Assembly: GCA_021234155.1 (NCBI GenBank)
Contig: JAJEKV010000010.1
Coordinates: 20,918,833-20,982,832, forward strand
DNA from: Isoetes taiwanensis
Taxonomy: Eukaryota; Streptophyta; Lycopodiopsida; Isoetales; Isoetaceae
DNA length: 64,000 nt
Direction of reading: 5' to 3'
Part shown: piece by piece, positions 24,639 to 37,300 of the stretch
Numbering within the stretch: position 1 is the first letter of the stretch
Layout of the letters: every line of letters starts with the position of its first letter
The notes under the pieces: model-generated
Database searches by the model: none
What the model was told of the DNA's origin: nothing
What the model saw: the letters and a program-made list of their open reading frames with translations, nothing else
Position numbers and translations under genes: made by a program

Positions 24639-26307
24639 AGGAAGTTTTTAAGTAGCTTGAAATTTGGTGGATTTACGATGCTTCCTTATTCGTGAAGTGC
24701 CGCGGTACCGGGCTTGTAGCGATGCCTCCTCCTAGGTTGGGGTGCGACTCGGGTAGAGTCTTCCTGTTTGTTAGGGGATCTTGGGGCTTTACGGATGATA
24801 TTATCCGCCCGGTTATCCCTGCGGCCTTGGCGATTCCTCCCAGAGCTCTAAGGCTGGTCCTTATCGCGAGCACACGGATCTGCGGGGTGTCTTCTTTTTG
24901 TCTTCGGCGAGGAACCACGGACCTGCGGTGGTGGCTCTTGCCGATGCCTTTCTTCCTCTTCCTTCCTCGATTCGGCTCCATCCGGCCGGTTGCCTCTCTT
25001 GCTCTATGCTGCCCGTCACCGCATTCTTTTCAGATTTTGCTCTTGTTCTACTGCTGGCTGATGGATAGTATCCTCCACGAAGCTTGGCGACCTCCTCCAG
25101 TCAAGCTGTGTTGCCTTACGTGCTTGCGCCCGGTGTGGCTTGCTCCTACGCTTGCTTCTCTTTGGCTATTCTGATTTCCGTTCTTCTTGTAAGCTCTATG
25201 AAGTAGCGTGGGGGATTAGCTTGCATATCTCGTTCAACGGCCGGCTGGAAATGATCGTAGTAGGAGGGTGATCCTGCTTCCCAAAGGATCTGATTGGTCT
25301 CTTCTTCATATGAGAGCGATGGAAGAGTATAGGCTCCCCATCAAAAGGCACATGGTTTCCCAAATAACGGTACCGAGCGGGGTCATCGGATGCAACCCTT
25401 TGTAGGTCCGCTTCTGCGCCATTTGCAAAATTTGTTTTGGGCTGTATTTCGTAGGGCCTCCGCCCCGGTTTGTTCATCCTCACCGGCCGGGAAGAGCCCG
25501 TGTATATACGCACACCATCTTCTTGTTCAACTATGGTGCGGGGTTTCTTGGATAGCGTTGAGCTTAATTACAAAGCGCTCATTATAGCGAAGAGTGGGTA
25601 TGGTATTGACTCCTTCATAAAAGCGTTTAACAAGATATTCCGGTATCTCCTCGGTTTTGCCTCCGTTTACGGCGATGGGTTTTTGCCGTGGCATGGTTCA
25701 ACCATTAAAAACTCTATGGGGTTTGAGAATAGCGGGGCTTGGCGGCTTGTACACCAGCTTGACTTCCTCCATGTCGAATAGGTGGAAGTTTGCGGTAACA
25801 GGGGGGGAAAAGTAAGAGGCGAGGTTTGGCTATGGCGGGGGGAAGCTTCTAGTTCGGCTGACTATGGCGGCTGGCGGAGACTCAAAAGAGCGCTAGGTGT
25901 TGGAGAAGTGAAAGAAAAAGTCACTTTTAAACTTTTAACCCTAAAAACTTTTTACAAAAAAGTGGCCGGAGGCACCGGTGGCGGGCACCCCTACCCGACT
26001 TGTCCTTCTGAGGCGCCTGTAACGTCCGGGTACCACCCCGCCACTTAGGGTTAGGGTTTTTTATTTCTGGTGGCGGGCACCCCTACCGAGGAGGTTTCTC
26101 TGAGCGCCCGTGACACGGGTACCCACGCCACTTAGGGTTAGGGTTTGGTACGGGTACACCTTCTAATTACAATTAGACCCACGCTAAAGCAAGCATGGCG
26201 GCAACCATTACACCACCCAAAAACTCATACTACTCCAAAATCCTCACTCTCTAGCTAACGATCTATCGAGTTAGTATGTGGCGGTGCAATAGTTTGGCTT
26301 CCCAAAA
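24639..26307 (-). other. Internal region of the LTR element, gag-like remnants
   Basis: The minus strand has short coding-like runs: MPRQKPIAVNGGKTEEIPEY then LVKRFYEGVNTIPTLRYNER near 25,690-25,560, a proline/arginine-rich run near 25,510-25,200, and a basic run (EPNRGRKRKKGIGKSHHRR) near 24,980. They are in different frames and would suit a decayed gag or carrier protein. No polymerase motif is present. Confidence 0.45.
25977..26148 (-). repeat. 92-bp tandem repeat with telo-box motifs
   Basis: The unit starts GGTGGCGGGCACCCCTACC at 25,977 and 26,069. Each unit ends in CTTAGGGTTAGGGTTT, which is AAACCCTAACCCTAAG on the element's strand, a plant telo-box type motif. It lies in the leader region just inside the primer-binding site. 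Confidence 0.75.
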
Positions 26308-26323
26308 CCATGCTCGATACCAA
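26308..26323 (-). other. Probable primer-binding site of the LTR element
   Basis: The minus strand reads TTGGTATCGAGCATGG, four bases from the end of the adjoining LTR. It matches the initiator-methionine tRNA 3' complement TGGTATCAGAGC with a small change at CGAGC/CAGAGC, a site that again involves CAG. Confidence 0.65.
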
Positions 26324-26325
26324 CG

Positions 26326-27960
26326 TGGCGGCTCACGAATATATACAACCCTCGGACGTATACATCACGGGGACTTTCCCCTCCATGGCGACCACTTCGC
26401 CATGGCGGGAACCCTCAGATCTATTCCGGGCCATCTATAATACGATGCGAAGAAGGTTCTGAAGGGTCATTCATTGCGCCTTCAATGGGGCTCCTACGTC
26501 GGCGGAGCGTGAATACAAGGGTTAGCACCGCGGCATAAATCACATATAAATAACCACCACGAAGGGTGGCATATCCATCAAATACCAACGGCCAAAGAAT
26601 ATGCATCTACACCTAAGAAAACACCCCAAACCCATGGTTCTACCCGGTTCGGACTCGGTGAGGATCGGTGGCGGCTAGGCCTCAAAGAGATCAGAGGTGG
26701 AGAATCTTGACATGGCGTTGGCTGGCATAGAACATTGGCTAGGGTTGTCCACTCCATCAGCCCCTCACTGTGCACACTTTGCGGATGGGTCAATTCACGC
26801 TATGGCGTCGCTATAGCCTTGGGAGCCAGCGGGGCTCGAGGCATCACCCTGGCGAGCCTACTCCGGGGTTCATGAAGCCCCGGTCCAGATGGGCGGGGGG
26901 GAAGGCGTCCCCTTCGAGAATCCGCGGTGGCTCCATGGGGCGAGCTAGAGAATCGTGCGCATCGGCGACCCCGCATCCGTGCAGACTTACTCGCCCTAAA
27001 TCTACTCAAAGTGCAAGGTGCCCCATCACGGGTCACACCTTCCCACCCAGTGTCGGACCCATGCAGGCCCTCGTGGCCAGGCTCGAGGTCTAGCTCGCTA
27101 TAGGAGTCGAGGAGCCTTTTATGTTAGGTGCAAGACCCCACCTCCACTTCACCCTTTGTGTTCCTTATGCGGTGCTAAGCCCGGTACCATAGCATCTATG
27201 ACCCGGTGGGCTCTTGTGGTACGAGGCATCTAATGGGATATCTGAGGGGTCTATCTAGGAGCATACTACAATCTGAGGGGCTCGAGAGGTCTCTACCCCG
27301 TAACCCCCATTTGAAGTAATACCATGCAAAGAACTATCAATCCATCCTTAACACATAATCGATTATCGAAATAAGGAGAACTCACCTTTACAATCAAGGG
27401 TTAGTCCTACAAGTAAAACAATGAGATATGAGGAGAAGCAAACACAACAGGTGCCCAGCAGTGCCCTAGAATCCACAACTATATTAGCCACCCACGATTA
27501 CGGTTTGGATCCATTACCCATTGGTGCTTCCATCTCCTAGGCCTTGGTGGTTCAGCTTCGGCTACTGCGGGTATAAAGTACTTGGTGCGGTGGCTCGGTG
27601 TGGGGTTTTGGCTTCGGCTCTGCTCTTTCTTGGACGAATTTTTGGGAGTCAATTAGCTATAGGGATCGGGTTGGTGGCCCAATTTGGAAGTCCCCATGTT
27701 GGCCGGTCGAATTAGGCCAGGTGGCGCCTTCCCAAAGCATTTATTGGCCTAATTATCCCATTTAATATTAATCCCTAGATTATAGGTTATTATCTTTAAT
27801 GATTAAATTAGCATAGCTAATTTAATCCCTTTTAAGTCAACCCCCTAGGTTACAATACCCCATGGTGGCGTACCTTTATCGGGTGACGTATCAGTATATT
27901 TATAGGTGTGCAGGTATAAATGCGTTCATTATCCCGTATATAAATCATTGGAGCGTCACA
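26326..27960 (-). repeat. 5' LTR of the minus-strand element (1,635 bp)
   Basis: On the element's strand it starts TGTGACGCTCC at 27,960 and ends GCCGCCA at 26,326, so it has canonical TG...CA ends. It is more complete than its partner. CTATAAATAT near 27,905 on the minus strand is a plausible TATA box for element transcription. Confidence 0.75.
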
Positions 27961-28882
27961 ATTTCCTCTACCACTCTTACTATAAAAACACACTGAATAG
28001 AAAGAATGGTAAGATTACCTATAAGGAATGAATCCATGCACGTTTTTCTGTATTAACAAATTGGCAATATGCCAGTCAATACCAAATTGGTTTATTTAGT
28101 ACCAAATCTGCAAGATGTTATCCATTGGTAAAATATAAGCTCGTATCTAGAATAGCACAAAAGGATTTAATAAAGAGAAGGAATAATTTCTTCAGACCAA
28201 ACTACCAAGGGTCATGAAAAATAAACATGCAAGAATCAATCACTGTACTTGGATATCTCAAGATTTAGTCTGCAAGTTTGATTGGCGATACAAAAGTGAA
28301 AATAAATCCTGCAAAGAAGCGCAACGTAGACCAAAGCTAAGTAGAAGATTAAATAGAATACCCTTGCAGGCAACCCAAAACAGGCTACTCTTGCATTGAC
28401 CTGCCTTGTCATCAGATTCTTTCCACATGCGCTATTAACCATTAATCTACCTTCTGCCTTTTCTCAAATTTTGGGCAACTATGGTGCATCCCCTTTAAGA
28501 GCTAAAAGTCATCTGTTTAGGACTCACGAAAACAAAAGAGCAACCTGAGAAAACCCTTTCTCTTTGAGTTCAACTTTGAGTTTATTCTGCATCCCAAATT
28601 CGGCCACAATCTTTTTGCAAAATCCAAGTTGCATTCGAGCAGGTTAGCATAGAAATTAGGACGTCTCCATTCAGATGCAACTCGGCATCTCAAGCATCGG
28701 ACTTCAATGAAGATTTAAAATCGAAATTGTACCTCCTTTTCCCTAAAATTAGAGAGCGTGGCTCCATTGATTTAGGAAAACTGGTGGCTCCATTGATTTA
28801 GGAAAACCGATTTCTAGCGGCTTCCCAACTAAAATTATGCCATTCCAGCGGCTGTCTTTCGACAAAGCTAAGGATTGAAGAC
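27961..28882. other. Intergenic flank before copy B
   Basis: AT-rich and without a recognisable gene. Its only structure is a 26-bp tandem repeat, GTGGCTCCATTGATTTAGG, at 28,758-28,807. It may be the part of the duplicated block that lies just left of the window in copy A, which cannot be tested here. Confidence 0.5.
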
Positions 28883-29037
28883 CACGTCATCAATCCGCTT
28901 TCAATTTTTCAAAACCCAAGCTTACATAGAAAATGATACTTCGCGCCATGGAGTTCCCGGTCCTATGAATTTTTAGAAAGAATTTACAGGTATGTTCTTA
29001 TTTTATCTCTGAGATATGCAATTATTTCTGTAAGAAG

Positions 29038-31724
29038 ATGACAACTTGAGATCAGAATTGTCTTACGAAGAATATGCAGTTACTTGGAACAAAAAACGTG
29101 GAGGCTTCAAGGTTAGAGTAAATGAAGCTTTCTTGAGGTCTCAAGGAACTAAGAATGTCGATTTGTGGACACGTGGAGATATTTATCACAAGGATCCAAT
29201 TTACGGTAAGCTCCCCGACTTTAACTCTGTTACTAGTTTGGTTAAATTCGTATGTGAAGGGAGAAATGGCTTGTTGGGCTATTGTGATAACATGAAAAGA
29301 TATATAGATCAGCTTTGTTGCATAATTGGGCGTCATAAACATGAAATTGAGTCTATGAGATCGATATAAAGCGGATCATCAATAGATAAGTGTTCCTTTG
29401 GTAAAAAGAAATTGAATGCTTGAAGAAAACTTTAGTCAAATGCAAAATGAAAATATGCTGAAAAATTTTGTCATTAAACAAGCGAGAGAATGAGGCGTGT
29501 CATATCGGAATGATTTGATCTTGGGGCGGAGTCCTCGATGAAAGTTCTAGAAGCTCGTTTGAAGAGATTTAAGAAGGCGCAATGGGAATGCATGAGAGAA
29601 AGAAAAATTTGAAACCCATACATGCATTAGCACCAAAAGAAGGAGCAGCAAGAAGGAGAGTTTATGCAATTAATCAAGTTCTGAACACAAAAAAAGGAAA
29701 GGGGTAGCAAGAAAAAATATGGGAAACTTTTTACTTAACATGGCTTCCGCGAGGATGAGATTCTTGCTCTACTAAGCGAGCCATGCAATGTAGCATTGAA
29801 GAGATGTACTAGACATGGTAATAAATAGAATAGAATAGAATAGAATAGGTTTTTAGTATCCCCACGAGGCCCGATTGGCCTATGGGATCCACTAATGTCG
29901 AGTAAAAGGAAATATATTCAAATATGGATGCAAATGAGGTCCAAACCACTTGCGATACTATTGGATTAAGCAGACAAGGATATAGAAGCCTATTCAAACC
30001 CTTTCATGCCGCATTAAAATCTCTAGGCACTAAGAAGGTTATAATTCCGCGTCCATATACAGTTGAGAGCATTAGAAGAGAATATGAAAGTTGAGGAGGT
30101 TCTTGGAGGTATGCATTCAATTCAATGTAGAGTCTCAAGCATTTCAAAAAAAAATCGCACTGAATGTGATGTGATCGGTCTTAACGAGAAAAACAACATT
30201 TGGTTTGATTTAGAAACTATTCTCAAACTCATGGTTGTGTTTTATAATTTGCGGTCTTCTGAGATGGAACAATTGGATATCTGCATTAAGCTCGACGAGA
30301 TGGAGCTTACGAGCAAGGCAAAGTATGAAAGAGTCTCTTTTGTTCTTGTGAACTATGCCATGGGACCAAGTTATGGAGCACAACTATGCCTGCCCAAGAA
30401 GAAGAGAAATCCTGAGTTTTTTTCCGTACAATCTGAGGAACATACTTGGTGGCTTGATATGTTTCAAGTTAGGGAAGGAGAACTTTTCAGTCCTAAGGTG
30501 GGTGTTTGAGCGGTGATACCCCAAGGATTATTAGTTTGTATGAATCTGGTGAATTATTGCGGTGGATGGCTTAGGATCATTTAAGGTGAGATTTCATTTG
30601 GCTTCGATTTAAAAGCGAGCTATGTATAATGTTGCTATCGGCTGCTCAAACTTGCATTAATTGTATATTTTGTATGTATAAACTAAAAGAAAAAAAAAGG
30701 GAAAAGAGTTTTAGTACTATTTGCAAGCGGGATCGACTCGGATAGACACTTAAAGGGCGAAAACTTTGAGCCAATTTTGCCAATTCCACTCTGGTGAGTT
30801 CATTTTGTACTTTACATGCTATGGTTAGTATAGTGGGAAAATGATACATCATAGTTGTATGTTTGTATGGAATTTTAAAGCGAGAAGGGCCGAGGAAAGA
30901 AGGGATTGCCGCGGGTTGAGAAAGTGCTATCGGAAAATTTGAGGCTTCATGGTGGTAATGTAAAACTTGAAAAAGGATTTGAAGAAATCGAGTAAAAAGC
31001 TACGTACCATGCAAGGTATCCTTGGGAGGTGATAAGGCAAGACACTTTTTGAAAAATGTGGATTCAAAGAAAGGGAACATTTGACTTTGGTAAGAGGCTA
31101 GTTGAAATTTTGAATTTGAAAGGGATAGGGACGGATAGAGCCAATGCCACTATAAAGGAAACTAGATGCATGTAATGCATTTTCCAACCTAAATGTACTC
31201 TTGCAAAAACATACATTCACCAATGCGGATAAGGTGGAATTTAAACGACCCGATCATAAAGTTTATAGATGCTTACATCAAAGCGTGGGGCGAAAACGAG
31301 GTCACTCACTATATTCACATTTTGTATGCACATGGACCTTGGTTTATCAAGGAATATGGTAGTCTTGTTGTGTGGAATACTCAAGGCATGGAAAAGTCCC
31401 ATAAACAGGCCAAACTAGCATTTCATCGTGCTACACAGAGAGGAGGATCTTCACTTGCATCAAGGCCACTCAATCGACTTGGAACTGGTTGGTTTTATAG
31501 AAGGCTGCTAGCAAGGCATGACATGAATGTTAAAAAGAAGAACAAGTCCACAACTAGATAGTGCGTTGAGAGATGCTATCCGCAAGTGCAAAAGAGAACT
31601 ATGGGAGAAGTCCACCGCTAAGGAAACACAAAGACAATGGAGAAACAAGCGGGTAAGGATTGGGAAAAATATGCCATCGCACATTAAATCTGTAAGTGCC
31701 ATTGTCCTTGTTTATTTGATTTAA
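29038..31724 (+). pseudogene. DDE-transposase-like gene, unnamed family, copy B (fragmented)
   Basis: The counterpart of 156-2,842. The N-terminal part (from 29,038), the IKLDEMEL piece (30,063-30,509) and the C-terminal piece with HILYAHGPWFIKEYG and NTQGMEKSHKQ (31,193-31,561) are all present, but there are more frame breaks. The N-terminal frame stops after GRHKHEIESMRS, and the ASDLK region loses its frame near 30,470. Most added breaks replace CAG or CTG (for example CAGTG reads CGATG, CAGCCC reads CGACCC). Downstream of 31,280 the sequence agrees closely with copy A. The two copies together support one ancestral reading frame. Confidence 0.6.
29823..29847. repeat. (AATAG)n microsatellite, copy B
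   Basis: The same array as at 941-965, here with one unit fewer or a shifted border. Confidence 0.85.
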
Positions 31725-33117
31725 TCATCTAATATTGAGATTTTTTACGAATTTAGTCATTTCACTAAGAGTTACATGCTATTATTGCAGCTAGGTTTCA
31801 CTTTATTGTCTGGTTAATTTCTGTCTACAAAATATCCAACTGTAAGCTCTTGAAGATTTTCTTATCTAAACTTAATGTGTTTCCATACTCTATCATCCTA
31901 TATGAATGTATTCTGAAAGGTAGCATAGGAGCTGCAAATAGCGCAGGATGGTGCTGCCCCTGTACTCCTTCATCCTACATGAGTTATAGTAGGTGGAGCT
32001 GAGGGACGTGGTGATAGAGGTCTGCTCATATTGCACTAATAATATAGGCATGCATCATATTTATGAAGGGATGGCTTTTGCACGAGTTCTGTGAGCTTAT
32101 TTTCTGTAATTGATTATTCAAATTTGTCTAATTCTTGCTTTGATTAAATTTGTAATGTCGCGAGCATCTTTGGGTAGTGCAATATATATGCGGAGATCGT
32201 TGGCTAAAACCGGGGAGGTTTCCTTAGAAAAACATTGACTTGCCATTGGCCTATAGGAACAACACACCGATTTGAAGATGATAGGGATAGATATATGGCA
32301 CTAAGCTTTGACAATGAGCGTAGTCCATTCTGCCGTTATGGCTTTTGAAAGTGTGTTAAAAGTGTTCATAAAGTAGAAAAAGGAGAGTTTATCCAAGTTG
32401 ATGTTTATAGAATCATAGAGTATGCCATTAGACGTGAGCTGAAATACAAGATTATATGACTGAAATACAAGGTTTACAACCTCTTCATTTTGTTCCTAAA
32501 GAATATAATCTATTTACTTGCAAGAACATTCAAAGTTGTGATAGTAAAAGTAGAAGTTCGTTCTGCATGTGCCAACACTGACTTGCAAATACATGTACAG
32601 GTATCTCAGCTTGAAAAACAGACAAATTTTCTGGTCTCTATGGGCTTGGCCGTTCGGCATGCTGTATGGTTGCATCTAGGGACATTACTATTTCCTTGAA
32701 GATATTGTGACACCTTTTGCTGGAAGTATTATCCAATCTGTAAGGTAATTTTGAATTAGTATGATGCCAACACATACTCTTAACCTTATGCTCTTCAAAA
32801 ATTAGACTGAAGCAATCTTCCTTAACTCATCACTAACGTTTACCATAAGTGATTGGCCTCTCAAAATTTGTCTTGAAAACAATCTAGAATACAATCTAAA
32901 ATTTGTCTAGCAATGACAGAGTACATATAATCTAGGTCTTGAAAACATACTAGAATACTGCCTCAGGTGGAAAAATCAAAAGCTTAATAGGGAAATCATT
33001 TTGCATGGAACAATAACACAGAGCATCTCGAATTTGGGCATCCTCACAGCATTAGCTCCTCAATTTCATCCGAGGATTCATAGAGAGACAAAGGCAGTCT
33101 GCAACTGCACTTTGCGA

Positions 33118-33351
33118 ACTGCACTTACTTTCCTTGATGATAATGGAAAATTGCAGTTCATGTCAGTAAAGGTGCACCAGAACAGGTTGGTAAGTTCATA
33201 AAATGTTGCTTAATTTGGATTGCTTATTTTGCTATGTTTGATGCAAATATTGGAGCTTGCAAACAATAAAAACGAGATTGCCCATAAAGTGCATGAAACA
33301 ATTTATAGGTTTGCAGAATGTGGGTTGAGATCTCTTGCTGTTGCTATTCAG
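33118..33351 (+). pseudogene. Plasma-membrane H+-ATPase fragment, copy B
   Basis: Exon one (33,118-33,185) ends CATGTCAGTAAAGGTGCACC, which reads HVSKGAPEQ, the P3A signature, better preserved than in copy A; one base is missing just before it. Exon two (33,247-33,351) is identical in protein to copy A. The CAA acceptor replacing CAG is shared by both copies, so it is either old or a recurrent error. Confidence 0.8.
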
Positions 33352-33504
33352 GTGAGCTTATTTCATAAATGGTTGTCAAGTTTAAAGCATGGTTTCATCT
33401 TGATAAGCCACATGGAGGATACATCCCTTGATGTGCAATGTAGGTATTGTATTTATATCTTTTCATGCTCTATGCCAGAGTTTGAGTTCATTCTCCATAT
33501 ACTG

Positions 33505-34255
33505 AATGTCGTCGATTTGCGTAGCGAATCGGCATTCTTGCTCAAGACGAGCATGCATGCATTGCATGCGTCGCATGCATGCATCGCATGCGTTTTGGGC
33601 CGTTCGTCAGGTTGGGCGTTTGCTACTTATTGCAGAGTTCTTCATCGACGTTTCATCGGCGTTTCCTCTTCTCTCAGCAGTACCTTATTCTCTTTGATTT
33701 ATTTCCAGGCAGGGGAGGGGCTTCTTCCTGCCTGGTTTGGTAATTGGCGTTGCTTTCTGCTATCCACACCCCCGGCCTTTAGCCTTCATCCTGTGACCGC
33801 CGTCCTCGATCCTAGTTTGTTAAGGAAGTCCTTTGGTGACCGGCGCTTTGTTGGTTTCATGCAGTCGCGGTGCAAGAATGTCGTCGATTCGTGTATGGCG
33901 AATCGGCATTCTTACTCAAGGCGAATGCATGCATCATCATCGCATGCGTTTTAGCCGTTCGTCGGGTTGGGTGTTTGCTACTTATTGCGAGAGTTCTTCA
34001 TCGGCGTTTCATCGGCGCTTCCTCTTCTCGGCCCGATTACCTTATTCTCTTTGAACCCACCCTCCCCCTTCTTTGTTTACTATATTTTGTACAAGTTACA
34101 TTTTATCATGTTTTTCCACCCGGTGGGTGATGCTTTTCCACCCTTTGGGTGATGCTATTCTTTGGTATGTTTTCGTTTGTTGTTGGTGATGTCAGGTACG
34201 GGTTGGCGGCGCCATCCGTTTTGACTTCTCCATGCGGGTTTTGGGAGTGATTCTA
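33505..34255. repeat. ~372-bp tandem repeat with hairpin, copy B
   Basis: Units start at 33,505 and 33,877. The hairpin arms read GTCGATTCG / CGAATCGGC in unit two with a longer loop than in copy A. The differences to copy A are dense and mostly at CAG/CTG/CCG. Confidence 0.7.
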
Positions 34256-34280
34256 TGCCTTACGTTTGTCTAAGCCCCTT

Positions 34281-34355
34281 GCGAGAAGGCTTATCACTAG
34301 GGTTTTCCTCGAAAACCGAAAGGTGAGGTTTTTAATCCGTTGATAAGCTTTCGGC
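34281..34355. other. Nested inverted repeat, copy B
   Basis: Outer arms GCTTATCA and TGATAAGC are exact, and the inner stem GGTTTTC-CTC-GAAAACC is exact. Copy A has a one-base change in the outer left arm. Confidence 0.45.
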
Positions 34356-37300
34356 GGTACATCAACCACTCATCTATTAGCATTGTATTTGTTTTGGGGT
34401 CCAAATGTTATAATTGATTTTCCCTTTATTTTTCGTGGGTAGTTCGCATGTGTGCGGCTATCCACTGTCCACCATTGTAGAAATCTGCTGAGATGAATGA
34501 GAAGCCTATCGGGTGCTTTGTTGGTTTCATGCGAGTCGCAGTGCAAGAATGATGGGATTCTTGAAAGTGATGGGCTTCACATGCAATCTTTATGACTGTA
34601 TTCTGAGATGGCTGTGCTAAATATGCCAGCCAGTGTGAGCATTAGGCTCTGTAGCAAGCCAATTTGTTTCTCTCCTCCTTCGTTTTGTATGCATAACTTA
34701 AATTGGCTTAATTTATATCTTACAACTAGTTAATTGCTTTAATGGTAAGATTTAAAACCATGTTGTTGCTAGAACTTCCATCTACTGCTCGTGGGTGCCT
34801 TTCATTGTTAGAACCTTAAGAAATCTGACATATCTTTCACAGACTGTATTAACAAGTTGCATTTGTTCTAAGAACCTTGATAGGGCATAAAGCAAATTGC
34901 TGTTAAATTCATATTCTTTATCAGCATCTAGCAGGCCTTTACATTGCCACAAACGTTTGTTCATCTAGTACATGAATGTCTAGTAGCTTTGAGGTAGTTA
35001 TGAAGGCTGTGATATCCAGTAAATGTGCATTAGAAGTTGAAGGTTTGCAGTTAAGTGTTTTGTTTCAGTTAGAATCTTGCTTATTTTGTAAGTGTTTAAA
35101 TAGGTCTAGCATGTGCATACTAAACACACAGAGAGGAGGCTCTTCACAAAGCTAAGGTGCACACAAAAGGTCTTTTCATTGTTTATACTGGAATATTGAT
35201 TTGTAAATCATATTTGTCAATACAGACTTAATTGACACTTTTGCTCGTCAAGTCAGCAATGATTGTTTCAGGCTATGTTGGTGCGATGTTGTAGATGTTG
35301 GGCCTTAGTTAAACAGCTTGGTAATGAAGATAACAGGGTCTCCGTGTAAATGCTGGAACCGTGTAAATGCCGGAATATGTTACGACTGAACGAAGGTGTA
35401 AATTACATGAACATGCAAGGGTTCACATATTTGGTCTGTACAACTGCAGCAGATGTGATAGGGTAGTAGTTGTGCTAGTGTGAGATGTGTATGGTCTGCA
35501 GGTTCAACATGGTCTGCAAGTCAGGTCTGTTTTTCTGCATAAAAGTCTGTATTTGCTAATTCGCAATGAAGTACAAAGAGTATACTATATTTGGTGCTCT
35601 CGTAAGCTTGGGTAGTTGGTTAATTTGGATTTAATATTGATGAATATGGCGCATACTATAGCTGGGAACCATTGTCTTTTGACATGGGTTCTAGCAAAAC
35701 TCTAGTTATTGGGTCCTGATGCATGGACAGTTACAGGGTTATTGGTGCTGCTTCTACAATTTTGCCTAGGTAGTGCTCATAGGTTTGTGAAGTCCTGCAT
35801 CCGATCTGGTGCCTGCTGGAGAAGCAATTTTGTGCTTGTGGGTGCATCGTTATGAAGGTGGCTTAATGGGACAGCTGAAAAGATTTTTACAGCAACTGGA
35901 CTCTTTCCAGCACCAAGTAATCGTCAATGAGTACCTTTCTGGCTTGGGCATCATGGTAACATTTCAACATTTACAGCTGTGTAAACTATCTAGCAAGGTG
36001 TACTTGTATTGCAATATGCTTGCATGTTTGAAATGTGGCTAATAATTTTATCCCTGAGTGATCAAGTGACAGTTGAAATGTGCTCATACTAGGACCCAAT
36101 TGTTTCATGCAAGTAGACTGGATATTGTTCAAATGATTTTTCATCATGAATTTATGCGCTTCGAAATTGCAGTGGCAAGAGATTACGAACTTGTAAAAAA
36201 GATATAATCATTGTTGTATTTTGACATACTGCTGCATGAGCAAATTGTCAGCCTGTCGAACGAGTTTCTCATTATACTTGTATGGCGGATCTTACGGGCT
36301 GCCTGAGGTGCCTTACTAAAGGCGAGGAGGCTATACTTTTAGGCTTGTCACAATTGACATTATTGGGTTGGCTATTTTACGAAGTCCTTCCCAAATTTAC
36401 ATGCGGCTTTCACTTTAGAGGAATGCATATCGTCACGGAGTCCACAATGACAAGACATGCCTACTATTCGTGTGCAAGTTCTAAAAACACAGTGCTGTTC
36501 ACGTGGAAGCTAACACACTTTATTGTTTATGAACTGAAATATTGTATCTCCATTGTTGTTTATGAACTGAAATATTGTAAGCTATTTGCTCTGATGGAAG
36601 CCCTTAGCTTAAGAATCTTATTTGGAAATATCATGAAGTTTAGAAAATTGACTACAACCTTATACCAGTTTTGCCTGGTGAAGCATTAGAAAAAACCACT
36701 CCGTTGGAAACCCATGTTTGACAGTTATATAAGAAAACCACTCTTTTTCGCTGAAAATCGATGTATGTAATTTACCTGCATGTTTATTCAAAGGACATGG
36801 AAGGGGATTTACCATCACATTTTAGATTTAATTGCAGGGCATTTCTGGCAACGCATAAATGGGACTGATCAACCTAACACATAAGAATATTGCAATTCAA
36901 ACTAAAATGGCTTGTGAAACCCTTTTGAGAAAATGTCTCCTTACAGAAATAATATATTGATATATACGATTGAGGGCAGAATAGCCCTTATACAAAGATG
37001 AACTAAATTTTAGTATGTTTCCTTCAGCTCAAATGTCTGGAAAGACTTTATTTCTCTAAAGGACTGCAATCATTTTCACTTTATACCTCTAATATTTACA
37101 TGTAATTTTGGCTATCTATTGGTATTCTAATTTAATCATAATTCTTTTCTTGATGATAGGCTAAAAGACTCTACGAAAAGGAGAGCTTTTCTCCTTGTTG
37201 GATTTGTCTGTTTAGATCGGTTTGCGGTTAGTCTTCACCTTGATAGCAAGCTAATCTTTTTAAAAATATTGCAGCCGTAGATTAGCACATGTAAAGCTGT

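Larger units (their letters stand above)
23166..27960 (-). mobile_element. Non-autonomous LTR retroelement, minus strand
   Basis: Two long direct repeats (23,166-24,638 and 26,326-27,960) flank a 1.7-kb internal segment that is GC-richer than the neighbourhood. Next to the inner edge of the right repeat the minus strand reads TTGGTATCGAGC, close to the tRNA-iMet primer-binding consensus TGGTATCAGAGC, which sets the orientation. The full repeat has TG...CA ends. No protease, reverse transcriptase or integrase can be seen in any frame; only gag-like basic fragments remain. This fits a large-retrotransposon-derivative (LARD) type. I could not identify a clear target-site duplication. Confidence 0.75.

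Noticed and set aside
26040-26150. TTAGGG-like repeats as an interstitial telomere
   Set aside because: Only two short AGGGTTAGGGTTT motifs in a 92-bp repeat; better called telo-boxes.
23569-27233. Several plus-strand open frames of 70-120 codons in the GC-rich repeats
   Set aside because: They lie in the LTRs, are not kept in frame between the two LTR copies, and show no protein motif.
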